From Bifidobacterium primatium (lineage in GTDB: Bacteria; Actinomycetota; Actinomycetes; Actinomycetales; Bifidobacteriaceae), in assembly GCF_002802875.1 (NCBI RefSeq), contig NZ_PEBI01000002.1, forward strand, positions 199,353-263,352: a stretch of DNA of 64,000 bases, read 5' to 3'. The notes under the pieces are model-generated. The model had not been told where the DNA came from. It saw nothing but the letters and a program-made list of their open reading frames with translations, and made no database searches. A program made the translations under genes and the position numbers. Of this stretch, positions 1 to 9,036 are shown piece after piece (positions within the stretch are counted from its first letter, which is position 1; every line of letters starts with the position of its first letter).

Positions 1-21
1 GCAAAATGCCCGATATGCATT

Positions 22-58
22 GCGGTCCATGGGGATTCGGCTGATTTCCATGGACCGC
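22..58. repeat. Inverted repeat, 11-bp arms
   Basis: GCGGTCCATGG at 22-32 is mirrored perfectly by CCATGGACCGC at 48-58, with a 15-base loop. No T-run follows. It could be the terminator of a gene to the left of the window or an intergenic palindrome. Confidence 0.5.
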
Positions 59-504
59 GTCGTGAATCGCGGTAAATGCGCCGCAGTCCATGACGTGACT
101 CGTCAAACAGTCAGCGGTTCATCAATATGCAGTCGTCATGAGGGTCGGGACGGGATGGACGTCCGTGCGGGCAATTATCGGGACGAATGGGGGAGACGTC
201 CAGAGGGGTCTGCGAAAAGACGATGTGATGGATCGGCGTGGAGGCGCCGGAGGCTTTGGGAGGAATCGGTGAGGAGAGCGGTAACACCTACCGAATATCG
301 CCGATGAATAGAACTCTCGGAATCAGGGCTTTCGGCGGAAGCGGGAGAAAAACGGAGGGGTAATCGCATGTGGTCCCATTCGCAGGGTTGGGACGGCGTG
401 TCGCAAGCTATCGCAACGTGACCGGCAAACTATCGATTATTGCGAAACCCTTTTTAGCGCATCGTTTTTCCAAGCGAATTGACGCATCGTATTTTCATGT
501 TATT

Positions 505-551
505 ATCTTGTTATAAATCAATTATAATTTAAAAATAATCAAGGGATAACG
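505..551 (+). promoter_or_regulatory. AT-rich operator/promoter shared with the dlgD promoter
   Basis: The block aaataatcaagggataac at 534-551 matches aaataatcaacgtataac at 6044-6061 in 16 of 18 positions. A TTGTTATAA element just upstream (509-517) also has its reverse complement at 6034-6042. Two promoters of one cluster carrying the same words suggests a common regulator. The GntR protein encoded at 4179-4838 is the obvious candidate, by inference. Confidence 0.45.
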
Positions 552-793
552 AAGAAGATTCGCATGATTCCAACGGTTTGCAGCCACTGCAAGGCGGTCT
601 GCAACCGGCGGACGCATCGAATCGGATTCGTATAGGGCATTCGAGCGATATCGGGTCGCGTTCGGATGCCGACAACACCACGGCCCGGACTCCTCGACGA
701 CGAAGAGGAACGGCGACGCGTTCAGCGATGAACCCGGTGCAAGAACCGGTGCCGGTGCAAACCGGCGGCGAAGCACAAAGGAAAGGACGACCA

Positions 794-1816
794 ATGAAGG
801 CCATCGTAGTGAAGGGACCCCACGAGCTCAGCATCGAAGAGGTGGCGAAGCCGCAGATCGAGGAACGTGACGACGTGCTCGTCAAGATCAAGGCCGTGGG
901 CGTGTGCGGTTCCGATGTGCACATCCTGCATGGCGAGAACCCGTTCGTCACCTACCCCCGTGTGATGGGCCACGAGATGGTCGGCGAGGTCGAGGAGGTC
1001 GGCTCCGGCGTCGACGACCTCGAGCCGGGCGATCACATTGTCATCGAACCGATCACCTACTCCGGCAAGAGCTACGCGGTGCGTCGCGGCATGCCGAACG
1101 TGAGCGAGGATCTCAAGGTCAACGGTGTGCACGTCGACGGCGGCGAACAGGAATACCTCGTCATCAAGAACATCCAGGCCCACAAGATCCGCAAGGACAT
1201 CCCGTGGACCACCGCCGTGCTCGCCGAACCCTACACCATCGCCGGCAACTCCACCACCCGCGGCGACGTGCGCGCCGGAGACCGCGTGCTCGTGCAGGGC
1301 GCCGGCCCGATCGGCATCGCCATCCTGCGCGTGGCCAAGGCCAAGGGCGCGACCGTGATGGTCTCCGACATCGTCGACGAGAAGCTCGAGTTCGCGAAGG
1401 CCAACGGCGCCGACGTGGTCGTGAACACCAAGACCCAGGACCTCAAGGAAGCCGTCACCGAGTGGACGCACGGCGAGATGGCGAACATCGTGCTCGACGC
1501 CGCCTGCCTGCCGCAGACGTTCCAGGCCTGCTTCGACCTCGTCTCCGTGGCCGGCACCATCGTGGTGCTGGGCATGAGCCCCGAGCCGGTGCCGATTCCG
1601 CAGAAGCCGATCATGGCCAAGCAGCTCACCGTGGTGGGCACCCGCCTGCAGGCCTTCCAGTTCGACCCGATCATCCGCATGATGGAGGCCGGTACGCTGG
1701 GCGACGACGGCATGGTCACCCACGTCTTCGACTTCAACGACGCCGAGAAGGCCTTCAAGCTGCTCGACGAGCACCCCGAGGAGGTCAAGAAGCTCGTCCT
1801 GACCTTCGGAGACTGA
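794..1816 (+). CDS. Zinc-type medium-chain alcohol dehydrogenase, sugar-acid (L-idonate/L-galactonate 5-dehydrogenase-like)
   Basis: The 340-residue product is a medium-chain dehydrogenase that would oxidise a secondary alcohol of a sugar acid or polyol with NAD(P). The start at 794 follows a GAAAGGA site and gives the usual N-terminus. Catalytic zinc ligands are visible as C38 (GVCGSDVH), H60-E61 (GHE) and E145; the Rossmann turn GAGPIG is at 169-174. The four cysteines that normally bind the structural zinc are all replaced (S90, S93, V96, S104) with spacing intact, so the lobe is kept but probably metal-free. It lies upstream of an MHS transporter and near a GntR repressor, an aldo/keto reductase and a YiaK homologue, which points to a sugar acid. 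Exact substrate unknown. Confidence 0.8.
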   Translation: MKAIVVKGPHELSIEEVAKPQIEERDDVLVKIKAVGVCGSDVHILHGENPFVTYPRVMGHEMVGEVEEVGSGVDDLEPGDHIVIEPITYSGKSYAVRRGMPNVSEDLKVNGVHVDGGEQEYLVIKNIQAHKIRKDIPWTTAVLAEPYTIAGNSTTRGDVRAGDRVLVQGAGPIGIAILRVAKAKGATVMVSDIVDEKLEFAKANGADVVVNTKTQDLKEAVTEWTHGEMANIVLDAACLPQTFQACFDLVSVAGTIVVLGMSPEPVPIPQKPIMAKQLTVVGTRLQAFQFDPIIRMMEAGTLGDDGMVTHVFDFNDAEKAFKLLDEHPEEVKKLVLTFGD

Positions 1817-2085
1817 GTCTTCGAAGACTGCGGCATCCGCATCGGCGTCCACGGCCGGTTTCACCGACCGGGCGCCGAACGCGACAATTGAATTTTCGAC
1901 GGCCGTCGCAGCGCCTCGCGACACCGCCGATACCCCCGAACGTCGGGCGGCCGGTTCCGCCGGGGCGGAAGGTTGTCTTCCGTCCTGACCAGGTTCCGCC
2001 CCGGTTTTCCGCCCTTCCTCCTTGCCGGCCGCCCGCGTTCGACACCTTCGGCATCCCCGCACGGACGATGAAGTCCGTGTCCGGA

Positions 2086-2125
2086 GATTCCAACAGATTC
2101 CAACAGATTTCAACAAGTTCAACAA
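2086..2125 (+). repeat. Tandem 10-bp repeat in the adh-transporter gap
   Basis: Four near-identical decamers (gattccaaca twice exactly, then gatttcaaca and agttcaacaa) run head to tail about 65 bases before the transporter start. The rest of the 374-base gap (1817-2190) holds no gene and no strong terminator, so read-through from the dehydrogenase is possible. A 10-bp period matches the helical turn, which could bend DNA or array a regulator on one face. Confidence 0.5.
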
Positions 2126-2190
2126 GAATTTCCGACATCGGATCTTCATCGCAGATTTTCCAATATCAACGCACGAAAGAGAGAAGAATC

Positions 2191-3660
2191 ATGGCTGATT
2201 CCACTGCCGTCGCGCCTCAGGCGAACGGCGCCGAGCCAACGCTGGCCCAGCGCACCACCGCCGATCTCATCAAGGCCGCCGTCTCCGGCTGGCTCGGCAC
2301 CGCACTCGAGTTCATGGACTTCCAGCTGTACTCGCTGGCCGCCGCACTGGTCTTCAAGGACATCTTCTTCGGCCATGGCTCCCAGGCCATCGCCATCATG
2401 TCGGCAATGGCCGTGTACGGCGTGGGCTACGTGGCCCGCCCGATCGGCGCCTGGTACTTCGGCCGCCTCGGCGACCGCATCGGACGCACCAAGGTGCTGT
2501 TCATCACCATCGCCATCATGGGCTGCGCCACCACACTGATTGGCGCGCTGCCGACCTACGACCAGGTCGGTCTGCTCGCCCCGGCCCTGCTCGTGCTGCT
2601 GCGTCTGGCCCAGGGCTTCGGCGCCGGCGCCGAGATCGCAGGCTCCTCCGTGCTCCTCGCCGAATACGCGCCGAAGAAGCACCGCGGCATCGTCTCCGCC
2701 TTCACCGCCCTCGGCACCAACTCCGGCACCCTGTTCGCCGGCCTGATCTGGGCCATCCTGCTCGGCTGGCTCGGCAACGACGCGGTCGTCAACTGGGGCT
2801 GGCGCATCCCGTTCCTCGGCTCCGTCATCGTGATGGGCGTGGCCGTGTTCATCCGAATCCACCTCAAGGAGACCCCGGTCTACGAGACCTCCGTGGAGGA
2901 GACCATCGCCGGCTACGACAAGCCGCTTGACAAGGATTCCGAGAAGGCCCGCAAGGAGGCCGAGAAGAAGGCCGCCGCCGAGATCGCCAAGACCCCGCGC
3001 TCCCTCAAGGCGTTCATCATCGCCTGCGTCCTGCGCTTCGGCCAGTGCGGCAACTCCGGCATGGTGCAGACCTACCTCATCACCTTCCTCACCGCCAACC
3101 TGCTCGTCTCGAAGTCCGTCGCCTCGAACGTGGTCGTCTACTCCTCGCTCGTCGGCTTCCTGACCGTGCCGTTCATCGGCTGGTGCGGCGACCGAATCGG
3201 CCGCGAACGCATGTACAAGATCGTCACCATCGTCGGTCTGATCATCATCGTGCCGTGCTTCCTGCTCATGGTCAACAACCTCGGCACCGACACCACGCTC
3301 GAGCAGACCGCCAACGGCATGATCCCGCACTTCTCCAACCCGACGCTGCTGTTCTTCATCGGCTACATCGTGATGCACAACATCACCGTGCTCTCCTTCT
3401 TCTCGCTGGAGAACATCACCATGGCCGAGTGCTTCGGTTCCGCCCACCGCTACGAGCAGCTCGCCCTCGCCAAGGAGATCCCGAACCTGATCACCGGCGG
3501 TTTCGGCCCGCTGATCGCCGCCGCGCTGGTCACCGTGTTCAACTCCTGGATCGCCCTCGCCGTGCTCATGGCCTTCTACACCGTGTGCACCCTGATCGCC
3601 GCGATCATCATGCCGGAGGTCACCGGCCGTGACCTGACCGCCCGCGAGGACGCGATGTGA
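2191..3660 (+). CDS. MFS transporter, metabolite:H+ symporter (MHS) family
   Basis: The 489-residue membrane protein has the MHS layout: 12 predicted helices, an N-terminal GTALEFMDFQLYS helix, and the loop motif GRLGDRIGRTK between helices 2 and 3, repeated as GDRIGRERM in the second half. The central loop (about residues 235-270) is long and lysine/alanine-rich. Relatives such as ShiA, KgtP and ProP import carboxylated solutes with protons, which fits a sugar-acid cluster. The start at 2191 is the first methionine before the hydrophobic core; GAGAGAAG is a modest ribosome site. It probably supplies the substrate for the neighbouring dehydrogenases. Confidence 0.85.
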   Translation: MADSTAVAPQANGAEPTLAQRTTADLIKAAVSGWLGTALEFMDFQLYSLAAALVFKDIFFGHGSQAIAIMSAMAVYGVGYVARPIGAWYFGRLGDRIGRTKVLFITIAIMGCATTLIGALPTYDQVGLLAPALLVLLRLAQGFGAGAEIAGSSVLLAEYAPKKHRGIVSAFTALGTNSGTLFAGLIWAILLGWLGNDAVVNWGWRIPFLGSVIVMGVAVFIRIHLKETPVYETSVEETIAGYDKPLDKDSEKARKEAEKKAAAEIAKTPRSLKAFIIACVLRFGQCGNSGMVQTYLITFLTANLLVSKSVASNVVVYSSLVGFLTVPFIGWCGDRIGRERMYKIVTIVGLIIIVPCFLLMVNNLGTDTTLEQTANGMIPHFSNPTLLFFIGYIVMHNITVLSFFSLENITMAECFGSAHRYEQLALAKEIPNLITGGFGPLIAAALVTVFNSWIALAVLMAFYTVCTLIAAIIMPEVTGRDLTAREDAM

Positions 3661-3834
3661 TCGTCGCGAGATAATCGCCCGCAAGGCGGCCGCCCGCGGA
3701 ATGGAATCCCCGAGCGGCCATCTTCCACCTGATTGTTCATCAACCGGTTCCCGCGGCCGAAGCGGACGATCCCGCTGGAGGCCTGACCGTCCGCGCTGCC
3801 AGCGGCCAACGGAATCATGATGACGGAGATGCTG

Positions 3835-3872
3835 CGCCCGACCCCGGAGGATATGCCCCCTAGGGTCGGGCG
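3835..3872 (+). terminator. Hairpin downstream of the MHS transporter
   Basis: CGCCCGACCC pairs exactly with GGGTCGGGCG across about 17 bases. It lacks a strong U-tract. The remaining sequence between the transporter and the GntR gene (3661-4178) shows no gene. Confidence 0.45.
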
Positions 3873-4178
3873 TAGTCATTGGCGACGGACTGCCGTCGCG
3901 CGGGCGGCGCCGATCCCATGCGTCGCCCGACAATCAACCTCATTCAATCAACCTTATTCACGTATCGTGGCCGGAATCGAAGCCGACGTCGATGATGCCG
4001 CCGGTGTCGAAGGCAACCGTTTTCTTCCGTATTCCCCCGTTTCATCGTTCGACGTGTCGGTTATCGAGCCGTTTACGCGTAGGGGAAACGTTACACGCTC
4101 GCCGTACGCACGAAAAACGGAGGAAAAGTTGGAAATATTGGTTTTTCGGCCACTTGACCATAGGTAATATGTGCAATT

Positions 4179-4838
4179 ATGACACGGAGCAAGAAGGATA
4201 TCGCGTACGAATATCTGCGTCAGCGGATCATATCGTGCGAATTGAAGCCTGGTGATTATCTCGACGAGCAGGAGGTCGCCCAGTCGCTGGGCATCAGCCG
4301 CACCCCCGTTCGCGAAGCGGTCAATCGGCTTGCGGAGGAGAAGCTGCTGCAGCTCATGCCGCGCAAGGGAGTGGTGGTCAGCCAGCTTTCCGTCAAGGAC
4401 GCGTTCGACATGCTGGAGACCCGTCAGATGGTCGAGCCGGAGATTCTGCGCAAGGCTTTTCCCAATCTCGACCGTGAGTCGGTGACCAGATACCGCGATT
4501 ACGTGGTCTCGAAGATCGAGTCCAAGGACGCCACCACGGAGGAGGTCAGCCGCGACTTCGACTTCGAGCTCCATATGTATTTCGCCGAACGTACCGGCAA
4601 CTCCTGCCTCGTGGACATCATGAAGATGCTGATGACGCAGAACCAGCGTGTGCGCGCGGTGATGGCGTCCATCCGTTCCGAGCGTGTGCGCGACGCATGC
4701 CGCGAGCATCTGACCATCCTCGATGCCATCCTCGCCGGAGACGAGGAGAAGGCCGTCGAGGCGATGCGCCTGCATCAGGCCAACGCCATCGAGGACTTCC
4801 GTCACCATTACCGCACCCGTCAGGCGTTCTTCATGTGA
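4179..4838 (+). CDS. GntR family regulator, FadR/FCD subfamily
   Basis: The 219-residue protein has an N-terminal winged helix-turn-helix (about 5-70, with SLGISRTPVREAVNRL as recognition region) followed by an all-helical FCD domain (about 80-210). That domain keeps the Asp and His residues (DFDFELHM, REHLTILDAI) that usually bind a metal and a carboxylated effector. FCD regulators commonly sense sugar acids. There is no Shine-Dalgarno, and TAATAT ends eight bases before the ATG, so the mRNA may be leaderless. It probably represses the flanking dehydrogenase/transporter and reductase genes through the shared AT-rich site. Confidence 0.85.
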   Translation: MTRSKKDIAYEYLRQRIISCELKPGDYLDEQEVAQSLGISRTPVREAVNRLAEEKLLQLMPRKGVVVSQLSVKDAFDMLETRQMVEPEILRKAFPNLDRESVTRYRDYVVSKIESKDATTEEVSRDFDFELHMYFAERTGNSCLVDIMKMLMTQNQRVRAVMASIRSERVRDACREHLTILDAILAGDEEKAVEAMRLHQANAIEDFRHHYRTRQAFFM

Positions 4839-4953
4839 TATCGGCGGTACTGGCGATAGACTGGCGGAGGACGTCCTGCTTCCGATCGTCGCGGTCGGGA
4901 GGCGAGGTCGTCGCAGTCGTCAATCAGTCATCGTCAGTCCCAAGGAGCCCATC

Positions 4954-5820
4954 ATGGTGATGCATCGCAATCTCGGTCCGTTCGATACCACGGCCATCGG
5001 CCATGGCGAAATGCCGCTGACCATCGAGAACAACCGCGGCCACGACATCGGCATCGAGACGCTGCATGCCTCGCTCGACGCCGGCTGCCGCCACATCGAT
5101 ACCGCCTGGGCGTACTACACGCCGGGCGAGGAGGAGCAGACCGGCGAGAAGCTCACGCGCGAGGCCCTCGAGACCTGGAACGGCCCTCGCGACGAGGTGA
5201 CAGTCGCCACCAAGATCGGTCTGCGCCGCGAATGGGGCCCGAACGGCGAGCCGCTGTGGCCGCGCGACGGCAAGCCCGAGCATCTGCTGGAATACGGCAA
5301 GCAGTCGGCGCAGGCGCTCGGCGTCGACGCCATTGACCTGCTGTATCTGCACCGTCACGATCCCGAGGTGCCGTACAACGAATCCATCGAAGCGTTGAAG
5401 CAGCTCGTGGACGAGGGCGTGGCCAGGTACGCCGGCGTCTCCAACGCGAGCATCGAGCAGATCGACATCGCCCGCGGCATCCTCGGCGACAGGCTCATCG
5501 CCGTGCAGAACCAGTACTCGCCGATTCACCTCGAGACGCAGGACACGCTCGACTACTGCGCCAAGCTGGGCATCGCGTTCATCTGCTGGAGCCCGCTCGG
5601 CGGCTACCGCCACCCGTACGACGAGTCCAAGTTCGACCCGTTCCGCGAGGTCGCGGCCGCGCACGGCGTGAGCTATCAGCAGGTCGTGCTCGCCTGGGAG
5701 CTCGCCAAGGGTGACCATATGTTCGTGATCCCCGGCGCGCACCGTCCCGAGACCATCCTCGACTCGCTCAAGGCCGGCGACCTCGAGCTCACCGACGAGG
5801 AGCTCGCCAAGCTCGGCTGA
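4954..5820 (+). CDS. Aldo/keto reductase
   Basis: The 288-residue protein is a (beta/alpha)8 NADPH-type reductase. Tetrad positions can be read: Asp and Tyr in HIDTAWAYY (about 48-54), Lys in VATKIG (about 85) and His in LYLHRHD (about 130). The C-terminal cofactor region IPGAHRPETILDSLKA has the family signature. It starts 115 bases after the GntR gene behind AAGGAG and ends at a strong terminator. Context suggests reduction or oxidation of a keto or aldehyde sugar intermediate. The family is too broad to name the substrate. Confidence 0.85.
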   Translation: MVMHRNLGPFDTTAIGHGEMPLTIENNRGHDIGIETLHASLDAGCRHIDTAWAYYTPGEEEQTGEKLTREALETWNGPRDEVTVATKIGLRREWGPNGEPLWPRDGKPEHLLEYGKQSAQALGVDAIDLLYLHRHDPEVPYNESIEALKQLVDEGVARYAGVSNASIEQIDIARGILGDRLIAVQNQYSPIHLETQDTLDYCAKLGIAFICWSPLGGYRHPYDESKFDPFREVAAAHGVSYQQVVLAWELAKGDHMFVIPGAHRPETILDSLKAGDLELTDEELAKLG

Positions 5821-5923
5821 AGCCGCAACGGTTCGACCGGTCGTCCGTCCATTCGTTGGCATCCCGCCTAATGGTCGCGTCGATTGGGCGCCGGACGGTC
5901 AACGACCCGCCAACATCATGTCC

Positions 5924-5952
5924 GGAGGCCTCCCGCAGGGGAGGCCTTTTTT
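5924..5952 (+). terminator. Rho-independent terminator after the aldo/keto reductase
   Basis: AGGCCTCCC-GCA-GGGGAGGCCT is followed directly by six T residues. It ends the gntR-reductase transcript. Confidence 0.85.
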
Positions 5953-6009
5953 GATTTTCCCTGCTGTTTTCGTCGTCATCGGCGTGGATTGTACAAGGAT
6001 CATCCTCGG

Positions 6010-6065
6010 ATTGTTATTGTTTTATACGTTGGTTATAACAATGAAATAATCAACGTATAACCAAG
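6010..6065 (+). promoter_or_regulatory. Operator region upstream of the 2,3-diketogulonate reductase-like gene
   Basis: TTATACGTTG (6022-6031) and CAACGTATAA (6051-6060) form a perfect 10-bp inverted repeat with a 19-bp spacer that itself contains GGTTATAAC. The right arm overlaps the 18-bp word shared with the dehydrogenase promoter at 534-551. The gene start follows about 190 bases later, leaving a long untranslated leader. Confidence 0.5.
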
Positions 6066-6250
6066 GACGACTGTATGGAAGAAGACGCGCGATGCGGCGT
6101 GCAGGTCTGCGAGAGGCCGGTCTGACATCTCCCGCAAACATACGGACCCGCGAATCCGTCCGCCCGTTCTCCCGACATTCATCCACGTTCATCCACGTCG
6201 GACCGCACGGCGCGTCGTCGCCGCGTGCGGTGGTGAAAGGAGCGACCCCC

Positions 6251-7300
6251 ATGAGCAAGCGAGTACCCTACGAGCAGGTCGAGGAAACCATCCGCAAGGC
6301 GTTCATCGCCGTTGGCATGGACGAGGACAAGGCTGCGACCTGCGCCGCCGTCCATGCGGAATCCAGTGCCGCCGGCGTCGAAAGCCACGGGCTGAACCGT
6401 GTGCCCCGATTCGTCGAATACGCGCGCAAGGGCTGGATCAACCTCGACGGCGAGCCGCAGCTGGTCAAGGCCCTGGGTGCCGTGGAAAACTACGACGGTC
6501 AGCTCGGCATCGGCGTGACGAACGCCCTGTTCTGCACCGACCGCGCCATGCAACTTGCCAAGGAACACGGCATCGGCTGCGTGACCCTGCGCAACACGAC
6601 CCACTGGATGCGCGGCGGCACCTACGCATGGCGCATGGCCGAAGCCGGATATCTCGGCATGAACTGGATCAACACCGAAAGCTGCATGCCGATGTGGGGC
6701 AGCGTCGAACCGAGCGTGGGCAACAACCCGTTCTGCGTGGCCATCCCCCGTGAGAACGGGCCGGTCGTGGTCGACATGGCCATGAGCCAGTACGCCTACG
6801 GCAAGCTGGGCGTCTACCGCCTCGCCGGCAAGAAGCTGCCGTTCCCCGGCGGATTCGACTCCGAAGGCAATCTGACCGACGACCCCGGCAAGATCGAGGA
6901 CAGCATGCGCATCCTGCCCACCGGATACTGGAAGGGCAGCAGCCTCGCCATCGCCCTGGACCTCGCCGCGGCCCTGATGTCGAACGGCATGACCGGCTCC
7001 GACATGGACCAGGCCGACAACGGCAGCTGCGGCGGATGCAGCCAGGTGTTCATCGCCTTCGACCCCGACATGTTCGGCGACCACGATGAGAACCAGGCCA
7101 AGCTCGACCGCCGCATCGACGCCGTGCACAACGCCCGCCCCGAGAACCCTGACCGTCCGGTCGCATACCCCGGCGAGCATGCGCTCGCCAACCGCGAGCG
7201 CAGCCATCGGGAAGGCGTCGTCGTCGACGAGAACATCTGGAGCCAGGTGTGCTCGATCGCCGAGGGCAATCTCGACGTCGCGGATATCGCCAGCAAGTGA
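6251..7300 (+). CDS. dlgD: 2,3-diketo-L-gulonate reductase-like (YiaK/DlgD, Ldh2 superfamily)
   Basis: The 349-residue product belongs to the malate/L-lactate dehydrogenase (Ldh2) fold. It closely resembles E. coli YiaK in landmark segments: ESHGLNRVPRFV, LRNTTHWMRGGTYAWRMAEA, NPFCVAIP and the GYWKGSSLAIALD helix near residue 240. The His in SHGLN (about 45) is the expected catalytic base. YiaK reduces 2,3-diketo-L-gulonate to 3-keto-L-gulonate with NADH. The start is set by GAAAGGAG at 6235. The leader carries the operator shared with the dehydrogenase. A related sugar 2-keto-acid substrate is possible. Confidence 0.8.
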   Translation: MSKRVPYEQVEETIRKAFIAVGMDEDKAATCAAVHAESSAAGVESHGLNRVPRFVEYARKGWINLDGEPQLVKALGAVENYDGQLGIGVTNALFCTDRAMQLAKEHGIGCVTLRNTTHWMRGGTYAWRMAEAGYLGMNWINTESCMPMWGSVEPSVGNNPFCVAIPRENGPVVVDMAMSQYAYGKLGVYRLAGKKLPFPGGFDSEGNLTDDPGKIEDSMRILPTGYWKGSSLAIALDLAAALMSNGMTGSDMDQADNGSCGGCSQVFIAFDPDMFGDHDENQAKLDRRIDAVHNARPENPDRPVAYPGEHALANRERSHREGVVVDENIWSQVCSIAEGNLDVADIASK

Positions 7301-7316
7301 TTCGCCGACCGGCTGA

Positions 7317-8867
7317 TCATCCCAGCGCGCGCACCACGGCGGCCAGTCGTTCGGCGGCGTCGCCGAACTCGGCCGGCGTGGTGTACGCGTAGCTCAGACG
7401 CAGCGAATTGTCGCCCTCGAAATCGTAGATGTCGCCGGGGTTGAGCAGCACGCCCGCCTCTACGGCCTTCTGGAACAGCCGTCCCATCGGCATCGGCTCG
7501 TCGAACGTCAGCCAGATATAGAATCCGCCGCCGGGCGTGTTCCAGTGCGCGACGTCGCCGAACAGACGGCCGAGCGTCGCCAATGCGGCGTCGCGACGGC
7601 GGCGCAATTCCTTCTTCAATTCGGCGAGGAACGCGCCGTATCGGCCGCTGGTCAGGAACCGGGCGAACACCCATTGCGACAGCAGGCTTGCGCCGTAGTC
7701 CATCTGCATCTTCACGTCGGCGAGGCGATGCACGATCGGTTCGGGCGCCACGATCCAGCCGATGCGCAGGCCCGGCGCCAGCGCCTTCGACGCGCTGCCG
7801 AGATAGATGACCATGCCGGTCTCGTCCATCGACTTCAGCGGAGCGGGGGATTTCGGCGGGGTGGGGGAGTCGTCGAAGACGAGGTCCTGGTAGGCGCCGT
7901 CCTCGATGATCGGCAGACGGTTGGCCACGCAGCATTCCAGGAGTTCGCGGCGTCTCGCCTCGCTCATGGTGACGCCGGTGGGATTGTGGTTCGTCGGAAT
8001 CGTGTAGAGCACCGAGCCGCGGCCGTTGCGGCTGTTGCGACGCGAGGCCGTGGGCGAGGGGAGCGGTGCCGTGTCGCCTGCGGTCGTGGCCGCCGTGCCG
8101 CCTGCGAGCATGCGCGACAGCGCCGTCACGTCGATGCCGTTCGCGTCCATCGGTACGCCGGCGAGATGCATGCCCGCCGACTGGAACACCTGCAGCGACT
8201 TGATATAGCTCGGCGCCTCGGCGACCACGGTCGATCCGGCGCTCAGCAGACTCACCGAGATGATCTGCAGGGCCTGCAATGCGCCCGACGTCACGAGAAT
8301 CTGTTCCGGCCCGGTCTCGATGCCGGATTCGCGCATATGCGCGGCGATGGCCTCGCGTAGTTCGGGCAGGCCTTCCGGGGGAGGGTATCCCATCGAATCG
8401 ATTTCGCCTGCGGCCTCGATGAGCACGTCATGCCACATATCGCGGGGGAACAGCCTCGGATCGAGCTCGCCGGTGCCGAGCCTGGCCATCGAGGGGTCGA
8501 ACTCCAGACGGTTGATGGCCTGGATGGTGGTGTTGTTCGCCTTGAAGAAGCCCGACGACACATAGTCCGCCCAATCCGGGGCGCCCGGCAGCATCAGCGA
8601 CCACGTGTTGCTCACGATGCGCGTGCCGGCACCGTGCAATCCCTCGACGATGCCGTAGTCGGTCAGCTCGTTGATGGCCGCGATCACCGTCGAGCGGTTC
8701 ACGCCGAAACCCTCGGCCAGCGCACGCTGCGACGGCAGTCGCGAACCGATGGGCCATGCGCCGCCCGAGACCTGCGCGCACATGTACTGCACGATCTGCT
8801 CGGTGATCGGCACGCTCGACGTGCGGTCCGGCTTCCAGTCGATGACAAGCGGCGCTGATCGTGCCAT
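7317..8867 (-). CDS. MocR-type regulator (GntR DNA-binding plus aminotransferase class I)
   Basis: The 516-residue fusion has a GntR winged helix (about 15-85, SQRALAEGFGVNRSTVIAAI) followed by a fold-type I PLP aminotransferase domain (about 120-510). The PLP lysine lies in YLGSASKALAPGLRIGW and the NHNPTG loop is present. Such proteins usually regulate vitamin B6, GABA or amino-acid genes. The start at 8867 is preceded by AAGGAGG. A short linker near residue 260 is Ala/Thr/Arg-rich and looks inserted. The protein is divergent from a LysE-family exporter, the most likely target. Confidence 0.88.
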   Translation of the reverse strand: MARSAPLVIDWKPDRTSSVPITEQIVQYMCAQVSGGAWPIGSRLPSQRALAEGFGVNRSTVIAAINELTDYGIVEGLHGAGTRIVSNTWSLMLPGAPDWADYVSSGFFKANNTTIQAINRLEFDPSMARLGTGELDPRLFPRDMWHDVLIEAAGEIDSMGYPPPEGLPELREAIAAHMRESGIETGPEQILVTSGALQALQIISVSLLSAGSTVVAEAPSYIKSLQVFQSAGMHLAGVPMDANGIDVTALSRMLAGGTAATTAGDTAPLPSPTASRRNSRNGRGSVLYTIPTNHNPTGVTMSEARRRELLECCVANRLPIIEDGAYQDLVFDDSPTPPKSPAPLKSMDETGMVIYLGSASKALAPGLRIGWIVAPEPIVHRLADVKMQMDYGASLLSQWVFARFLTSGRYGAFLAELKKELRRRRDAALATLGRLFGDVAHWNTPGGGFYIWLTFDEPMPMGRLFQKAVEAGVLLNPGDIYDFEGDNSLRLSYAYTTPAEFGDAAERLAAVVRALG

Positions 8868-8984
8868 GGGAAGGGCCTCCTTGGTTGGCGATGGTGCTGA
8901 CGGTGGCGTATCGGATTGACATGCTGCGGGACGTATGGCTTTGGTTGAGCCGATGCCCTGCATTTTGGCTGGTTGCTGATTGGT

Positions 8985-9036
8985 ATTGTACTCCTACAAT
9001 AAGCGATTAGTTATAGAGAATTGCAGTAATTGCAAT
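8985..9036. promoter_or_regulatory. Palindromes between mocR and the lysE-type gene
   Basis: ATTGTA-CTCC-TACAAT (8985-9000) and ATTGCA-GTAAT-TGCAAT (9020-9036) are two perfect 6-bp-arm palindromes about 35 bases apart in the divergent intergenic region. Paired sites of this kind suit binding by a MocR dimer. No other gene is seen in the 286-base gap. Confidence 0.45.

Larger units (their letters stand above)
1..793. other. Non-coding region upstream of the sugar-acid cluster
   Basis: I see no convincing gene here; short frames are open only because the sequence is GC-rich. The left end holds an inverted repeat (listed separately). From about 430 to 545 the sequence turns AT-rich, which marks the likely promoter and operator of the downstream dehydrogenase gene. 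The dehydrogenase frame stays open upstream to about 578, but the residues encoded there resemble no dehydrogenase N-terminus. Confidence 0.6.

Noticed and set aside
20-307. Small 95-codon gene at the left edge
   Set aside because: No ribosome site, Arg-rich composition and overlap with the inverted repeat at 22-58.
722-2149. Reverse frame of 475 codons over the dehydrogenase gene
   Set aside because: It has no family resemblance and is explained by the codon bias of the forward gene.
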